DNA from: an uncultured Eubacteriales bacterium
GTDB taxonomy: Bacteria > Bacillota > Clostridia > Christensenellales > UBA1242
Direction: 5' to 3'
NCBI GenBank assembly: GCA_900557655.1
Contig: USTX01000034.1
Location: 1-6,750, forward strand
Length of the DNA: 6,750 nt
This document shows, one piece after another, positions 1-4,500 of the stretch. How positions within the stretch are numbered: position 1 is the stretch's first letter; every line of letters starts with the position of its first letter. Under the pieces are notes generated by a model, which was not told the origin of the DNA, ran no database searches, and saw only the letters and a list, made by a program, of their open reading frames with translations. A program made the position numbers and the translations under genes.

Positions 1-243
1 GTCCTCGCCCTCGTCGGCGTCGGAGGTCAGATGGCCGACGTCGGTGATGTTCATGACGCGGTTCACGCTGTAACCCGAAAAGCGCAGGTACTTTTCCAGC
101 ACATCCTCCATGATATAGCTACGCAAATTGCCAATATGCGCAAAGTGGTAAACCGTTGGGCCGCACGTATAAAGCCTAACCAAGTTTCTATCGCGCGGGA
201 TAAACTCCTCAACCTTTCGCGTTTCACTGTTATAAAGTTTCAT
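1..243 (-). CDS. cysS: Cysteinyl-tRNA synthetase, N-terminal part (3' end outside window)
   Basis: Cysteine--tRNA ligase is a class I aminoacyl-tRNA synthetase that charges tRNA-Cys with cysteine in the cytoplasm using ATP. The 81 visible residues begin [14 protein letters not shown], the usual N-terminus of the family. CGPTVY lies at residues 27-32, and its Cys27 corresponds to the first zinc ligand that recognises the cysteine thiol. The class I HIGH signature appears as HIGN at residues 36-39. The visible part ends with [16 protein letters not shown], the CysRS variant in which the more familiar TDVDDK is replaced by TDVGHL. The ATG at 243 is supported by AGGAGGA starting 11 nt upstream. 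The gene follows the permease by 9 nt with no terminator or promoter between them, so it is probably cotranscribed with it. No T-box leader is visible upstream of this gene or of the operon. The KMSKS motif and C-terminal domains would lie outside the window. Confidence 0.97.
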   Translation of the reverse strand, partial: MKLYNSETRKVEEFIPRDRNLVRLYTCGPTVYHFAHIGNLRSYIMEDVLEKYLRFSGYSVNRVMNITDVGHLTSDADEGED

Positions 244-247
244 AAAT

Positions 248-254
248 TCCTCCT
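248..254 (-). promoter_or_regulatory. cysS ribosome binding site overlapping the permease stop codon
   Basis: On the minus strand the permease ends in TAG (255-253), immediately followed by GAGGA. Together they form TAGGAGGA, so the AGGAGGA Shine-Dalgarno sequence shares its first two bases with the stop codon. It sits 4 nt before the cysS ATG. This arrangement suggests translational coupling, with ribosomes finishing the permease close to where cysS initiates. Confidence 0.85.
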
Positions 255-1296
255 AAATCAAATCCATAATTATGGTTACGAGATAGCCCACAACAAGGCT
301 AACACCACTTAAAACCCCAAAAATTGTAAGATTCTCTTTCACATTTTTGTTTTGCTTAAATAAAACAACCATCGCAATGCCCGCGTTCGCACAAAGCCCC
401 GCAACGCATGCGCCAAAACTCAGCCCGCCGCTTATAAACAACAGCGTAAGCACCTCGCTGGCCGCACAGTTTGGTATAAGCCCAACCAAAACCGCCAACA
501 CTGGCGTAACATAGCGCGCACTGTTTAAAAATGCCATTAATTCGTTTTCACCGATAAGCGCTATCAGCCCGCCAAGCACAAGGTTGACTATTAAAACAAA
601 TGCAAACACTTTAAGCGAATGCAGCGCCGGATGTAAAAGGTACCGCTTTGCCCACGGCTCATTTTCTTCGTCCTCAATATGGTGCCCGCAACACCCAACA
701 TGGTGCCCCTCTTCGTGTACGCTGTCATTGCGAGGAGCATCAGCAGCGTGGCAATCCCCGTGTACACTGTCATTTCTAGGAGCATCAGCAGCGCTCCGCC
801 CACTTTGGGGAGAGTTGTCGCCTTGCGACAGAGGGGGTTCATCCTTGTTTTCATTGTCATTGCAAGGAGCACCGGCAGCGTTGCAATCCCCGTGTACAAC
901 GGGCACTCTTTTTCTGTTTACAATCGCGTCAACAATAAACCCAAGGCTAAACCCAAAAACAAACTTTATCGCCAAAAGTGGCAGCAAATAAATGGCCTTC
1001 TCAGGCGAAATGATAAGCAGCGGCACGGCCTCGTCACTTGTTGCAAAAAAGATGGCCAAAAGCGTACCCATCGTTATCTTGCGCTTTGAATAAAGGTCGC
1101 TTGCAACAACGCCAAAACCACATTGCGGAAGCAGCCCCACCCCCGCTCCAACCAAAGGTGCAACGCGACTTTTAAGCACATTTCCGTTAAGCTTTTTGCT
1201 TGTTAAAAACTCGATAAGCTCAACCAAAACGTACGCGCCAAACAAAAACGGAAACATAATCAAGCTTTCTTTAACTGCTTCCCAAACAAAGTCCAT
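253..1296 (-). CDS. Putative 10-TM heavy-metal (arsenic/manganese-type) exporter, ArsP_2-like permease
   Basis: This is an integral membrane protein of 347 residues with two hydrophobic halves around a long hydrophilic loop. Residues are numbered from the ATG. Hydrophobic segments lie at about 10-30, 45-68, 76-98, 102-126, 226-250, 262-290, 293-314 and 322-345. Conserved-looking motifs are GLLPQCGF (54-61) and TSDEAVPLL (86-94) in the first half and GLIPNCAASEV (272-282) in the second. The paired P-(Q/N)-C motifs suggest an internally duplicated transporter. They match my memory of the family annotated as putative 10-TM heavy-metal exporter, arsenic efflux protein or putative manganese transporter; the substrate is not established by sequence. 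The loop (about 128-220) holds a repeat-derived insert (134-192) and a His/Cys-rich stretch HEEGHHVGCCGHH (194-206) that probably binds metal. A GTG six bases upstream is also open, but the Shine-Dalgarno would end 1 nt before it. The ATG at 1296 has a 7-nt spacing and is preferred. cysS follows 9 nt downstream. Confidence 0.82.
   Translation of the reverse strand: MDFVWEAVKESLIMFPFLFGAYVLVELIEFLTSKKLNGNVLKSRVAPLVGAGVGLLPQCGFGVVASDLYSKRKITMGTLLAIFFATSDEAVPLLIISPEKAIYLLPLLAIKFVFGFSLGFIVDAIVNRKRVPVVHGDCNAAGAPCNDNENKDEPPLSQGDNSPQSGRSAADAPRNDSVHGDCHAADAPRNDSVHEEGHHVGCCGHHIEDEENEPWAKRYLLHPALHSLKVFAFVLIVNLVLGGLIALIGENELMAFLNSARYVTPVLAVLVGLIPNCAASEVLTLLFISGGLSFGACVAGLCANAGIAMVVLFKQNKNVKENLTIFGVLSGVSLVVGYLVTIIMDLI
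723..765. repeat. 43-bp palindromic repeat unit 1 inside the permease loop
   Basis: The plus strand begins TGTCATTGCGAGGAGC and ends GTGGCAATCCCCGTGTAC. The ends form an imperfect dyad (ATTGCGAGG against the complement of CGTGGCAAT) of the kind widespread as a short intergenic palindrome starting TGTCATTGCGAGGAGC. It matches the unit at 855-897 at 39 of 43 bases. In the permease frame it encodes VHGDCHAADAPRND. It is followed on the coding strand by two bases and then another GTACACG (720-714). Confidence 0.85.
768..836. repeat. Composite palindromic repeat unit 2 inside the permease loop
   Basis: On the coding strand this begins CCCCTCTGTCGCAAGGCG and includes a perfect hairpin, TGTCGC with a 3-nt loop and GCGACA (816-830). 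A second, interrupted hairpin is built from CTCTCCCC and GGGCGGAG (794-814). It then joins the distal half of the 43-bp unit, CTGCTGATGCTCCT followed by AGAAATGACA. It therefore looks like a chimera of two different short palindromic repeat families. It is translated as PPLSQGDNSPQSGRS followed by AADAPRND. Confidence 0.7.
855..897. repeat. 43-bp palindromic repeat unit 3 inside the permease loop
   Basis: This is a near copy of the unit at 723-765, differing at four positions, and lies 132 bp (44 codons) from it in the same orientation and reading frame. It encodes VHGDCNAAGAPCND. The coding strand starts with GTACACGGGGATTGC, identical to unit 1 up to the first difference. It is the first repeat met when reading the permease from its N-terminus. 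Confidence 0.85.
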
Positions 1297-1303
1297 CGCC
1301 ACA

Positions 1304-1309
1304 CCTCCT
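1304..1309 (-). promoter_or_regulatory. Permease ribosome binding site that decides the start
   Basis: The minus strand reads AAAAAAGGAGGTGTGGCG and then ATG. AGGAGG lies 7 nt before the ATG at 1296, an ideal spacing. It is only 1 nt before the in-frame GTG at 1302, which is too close for initiation. The shorter 347-residue protein is therefore preferred. Confidence 0.85.
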
Positions 1310-1323
1310 TTTTTCTCTTTACA

Positions 1324-1352
1324 ATCTTACCACACTTTTATAACAATTTCAA
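1324..1352 (-). promoter_or_regulatory. Sigma-A-type promoter for the permease-cysS operon
   Basis: On the minus strand TTGAAA (1352-1347) is followed by a 17-nt spacer and TAAGAT (1329-1324). TGG directly before the -10 box supplies an extended -10 TG. Transcription would start near 1317, giving a leader of about 20 nt that is too short for a T-box or riboswitch. This is read directly from sequence; activity is not shown. Confidence 0.75.
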
Positions 1353-1365
1353 TCAAAACGCCAAA

Positions 1366-1383
1366 CAAATTAATCTTAATTTG
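1366..1383. promoter_or_regulatory. Perfect 18-bp dyad upstream of the permease promoter, possible operator
   Basis: CAAATTAA and TTAATTTG are exact inverted arms around a 2-bp centre (TC). The dyad lies 13 bp upstream of the -35 box, centred roughly 57 bp before the predicted transcription start. That position could suit an activator or an auxiliary repressor site. The sequence does not clearly match a metal-regulator box I recognise, and AT-rich DNA produces such dyads by chance. Confidence 0.4.
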
Positions 1384-1398
1384 ATAAATAAACAAATT

Positions 1399-1427
1399 CT
1401 ATTAATATATTTATACATTAATGTCAA
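1399..1427 (-). promoter_or_regulatory. Possible second, upstream promoter for the permease operon
   Basis: A consensus -35 hexamer TTGACA (1427-1422) on the minus strand is followed after 17 nt by TAATAG (1404-1399), a weak -10 match. The spacer is occupied by the 22-bp imperfect dyad at 1401-1422. This is weaker than the promoter at 1324-1352, and the region is AT-rich enough to generate such matches by chance. Confidence 0.3.
1401..1422. promoter_or_regulatory. 22-bp imperfect dyad, possible operator
   Basis: The arms ATTAATATAT and ATACATTAAT are inverted repeats with one mismatch in ten around a TT centre. They coincide with the spacer of the possible upstream promoter. The half ATACATTAAT recurs as a direct copy at 1439-1448, and TAATTTGAT occurs at both 1377-1385 and 1445-1453. 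This region therefore contains several related AT-rich half-sites. Confidence 0.35.
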
Positions 1428-1491
1428 AAACCATTTCAATACATTAATTTGATTTAGTAGCAATGCAACCTTTTTAGTCTTGCCAAGGCGC

Positions 1492-1523
1492 AAAAAGACG
1501 GCAAGCCTCTCGCCCGCCGCCTT
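1492..1523 (-). terminator. Intrinsic terminator of the giant surface-protein gene
   Basis: Starting 7 nt after the stop codon, the minus strand has the arms AAGGCGGCGGGC and GCTTGCCGTCTT around a GAGAG loop. They form a 12-bp stem that includes three G-U pairs and leads into TTTTT (1496-1492). This is a standard rho-independent terminator. It separates the giant gene from the permease operon. Confidence 0.85.
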
Positions 1524-1530
1524 AAACTAT

Positions 1531-4500
1531 TTAATTTACACTAGCGTTTACAGCGCCATCCCAGCCAATTATAACTTGAACTGTTATGCCATTCATGTCA
1601 GCTTTTACAATCTTAATGGTAACAGAGCAACTTTTGCCTGTGTTATCTCTATTTTCATAGAAATAGAACGTAACAGATTCTTCAATGCCTACTACGTGCT
1701 CATTATCCTTTGGCCCGAATACAAGTTTAAACTCGTTGTTAATTTTCATAAGTGAAGCACTATTAAGATCAACACCATCTTCTTTTTCTGGCCAGAACGA
1801 AACATATCCACCCTTCATTCCAACAGATGAAGTAATGTTTACATATCCCTCATTTTTTGTAAAGTCAGTGGCTACATCTTTGCTTGCTTTGTATTTTAGG
1901 TTTCCACCATCATTCTCTAAGATTGAAATCGTAACGTTATCACTGCCACTTACCCCAGTTGTAACACTCGTGCTTACGTTAATAAGTCTATCATTAACGC
2001 ATGCCCAAGCCTCATTGTTTGAATAAACTACAATACCTAATGAGGTGGTTACTTTGATTTTGAAATAATAAATATATTTGTCCTCTTCAAGCCCATAGTT
2101 AGTAACCGGAGACCCTAAAATTGTGTAAGTGCCATCTTTATTAGGCATAAACGTTGCTTTAACAAGATAATTTGTGTCTGTACTTTTATTCAATAAAATG
2201 CTGTCAGCCGTTTCCCATTCAGGTTCACTTTCACCACCATTTTTCAAGGTGCGCGTAATCAAAAGTTCTGCCTTATCTATATCAATATAATATCTTTTTA
2301 AAACACCAAACGAAATTCGTGTAAAGTCGCCATTACCTATCGTAAAATCTTTTACATCACTCTTTTTGGTTGTATAATCAGCTTCGCCAAAATCAATCAT
2401 ATCAAACGTCTTATCAATTGACTCATAAACCGCATAGATTGTGCAACCCGTTGCGTCGATTTGAGATTCTCCTGGCACGACGATTGAATAGTGCGTGCCC
2501 TCTTTAAGACCAGAGTTCTTTAAAACATACGGCGTTATTGGGGCTGACGTGTTGATTGAAGCGCCACCACTTATTTTAACCCAATATGCCAGAACAAAGC
2601 CCGTGTTAACATACTGCAAATTGCCATACTCGTCAACATAAGCCGCAAGCCTATCTGGCCAATACACCGACGTTGGCGTTGGCAACTTAACAATCGTAAG
2701 TCCATTTATCGCGGTTGACCATTGTCTTCCGCCCTGACCATTTATATATGTTACACCATTATCTATGTACGCACCAACATAGTCTTTGCCCGTTTCAAGT
2801 TTCGTGTAGCCCGATTTAGTCCACCCATAAAACTTGGCTTCATGGCTTACGTCATTTGACGGCGTATATTTTATATAAATAAACACGTCCTTGACAACAG
2901 TATAAGACCCAGTATTAAACGGTTCAGTACATTCTCGGTTGGTGTAATACCCCGCAACGTTGTGAAAGGCCAAACCTTTATCCAAATCGCCATCGGTAAC
3001 AACCCCATTATAAGGACGCTTTAACTCAATATGGTTAGGGTTTTCTTTAAGCGTGCCATTTTCTTCAACCATCTTAACAACAGTAAACAAATACCATTGC
3101 CTTGCAAAATCTACCGTAATTGTGTAAGAATCGGTAACGCGATTCATCGTGGCAAGAACGTTGTTTACAGCATTCGCGCTGTCATAATCGCCAACATTGA
3201 TACCCATCTCGTCAAGGTCACCTCGCCCAAGAGCGATTGACCGGCTTCCGATTATGGTTTGATTTGCGTGATCCCAAGTGTATCCGCCACCGCCCGACGC
3301 ACCCTCTCGCGACAGGGTAAATGCTGACAGATAATGCCCATTAGCCATCTGGATCTCAAACTCTATTTTTTCATAAAACTTAACAGTCCTTTCAAGCCCT
3401 GTGCTGATTGTATATTCACCGCTGAATTGAAAGCCACCCTCAGCCCCATACGCTTTAAGTATTAAACTAAGCGATGGGTTAGTGCCAAACGTTGCGTTCG
3501 TGCCATCATAGCCTCCATATGCAAGCGCCGTTCCATTTATAAGGCTGTGCCCATTCTCAGTAGTTTTAATGGTGATTTTAAATTGCTTAATAAGCCATTT
3601 TGCATAAAGGCGGACTGGTTTTCCGTTTTCTTTATCCCACATCAAGTCCCACGTACGGGTAAGTTGCCCCGCCTTGCTTGACGTGCCAGTTGACGCCGAA
3701 ACGCCATTCCCCTCAACAACGCCATAAATGTATTTGTTAAATCCGCCATCTTTAAAATAATAGAACCCTTCAAGTAAGTATCCCGCCGCCGTAGGTAACT
3801 CTTGGCCGTTATTAAACGCTTGGGTGCCAACGGCTGAACGATATTGAATGTTTAGGTGATAGGTATATTGCTTTTCATTAAAACCGCCACCCGTTATATC
3901 CTTATAATTAAGGGATAAACCATTGTTGCCATCGTTATAATCTTTAAGCAAATATTTTATTCCGCCAGAAGCGCTATTGGCTAATTCAAGTTGCTTGTTG
4001 TCTTGTTCGTGCCTTGAAGTATCACTATCTTGATCTGGTTTGCTTACAAGATAAACTTTAACCCATTGCAACTCAACATCAGGATAAACCATCACTTTAA
4101 GCACCGCGCTCTCAGCCAAATTCTCGGTGTCGCTGCCTTCTAAATGCCCCGCAGAAACATTTTGCCCTGATGTATTATCGCCATTGGCTAACCACGCCAA
4201 AAGGTCATAACCCTGTACCTTTAATCTTGGAAGTGGAAATTTTGGGTACGCGCTGTCAAATTTAAGCTTAATAGTAAGCGATGTTGCGCCAATCTCATAT
4301 TGATAAGCGCCCGTTATGCCCGTTAAGTCAAACGTTTGATTGGTTCCGTCCAAAAGACTGGCATTATTATTATCTTTGGTTGCATGGTTATAAACAACAT
4401 TAACCGTCTTCGCTTCCCAAATTGCATAAAGGCTGTAAGTTGTTGCGTCGTTAAGACCAGTACCGCCGGTCTTGTTATACGCAAAATCTACTTTATAATT

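Noticed and set aside
31..312. Plus-strand ORF of 93 codons antisense to cysS
   Set aside because: It lies opposite unmistakable cysteinyl-tRNA synthetase coding sequence and runs through its start region, so it is a shadow.
723..897. CRISPR-like array in the permease loop
   Set aside because: Only two full repeats are present, their spacing does not resemble CRISPR spacers, the intervening unit is itself repeat DNA, and the block is in frame within a gene.
584..1089. Plus-strand and alternative-frame open reading frames across the permease loop
   Set aside because: They are shadows of the permease gene caused by the repeat-rich, stop-poor loop DNA. They lack ribosome binding sites and family-like sequence.
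1479..1505. Second hairpin CTTGCC/GGCAAG downstream of the terminator as an antiterminator
   Set aside because: One arm overlaps the terminator stem, but the other arm is transcribed only after the termination point and there is no U-run after it. A regulatory switch is not supported.
1297..1530. T-box or riboswitch leader for the cysS operon
   Set aside because: The predicted leader is only about 20 nt. No T-box antiterminator sequence or large leader hairpin was seen between the promoter and the permease.
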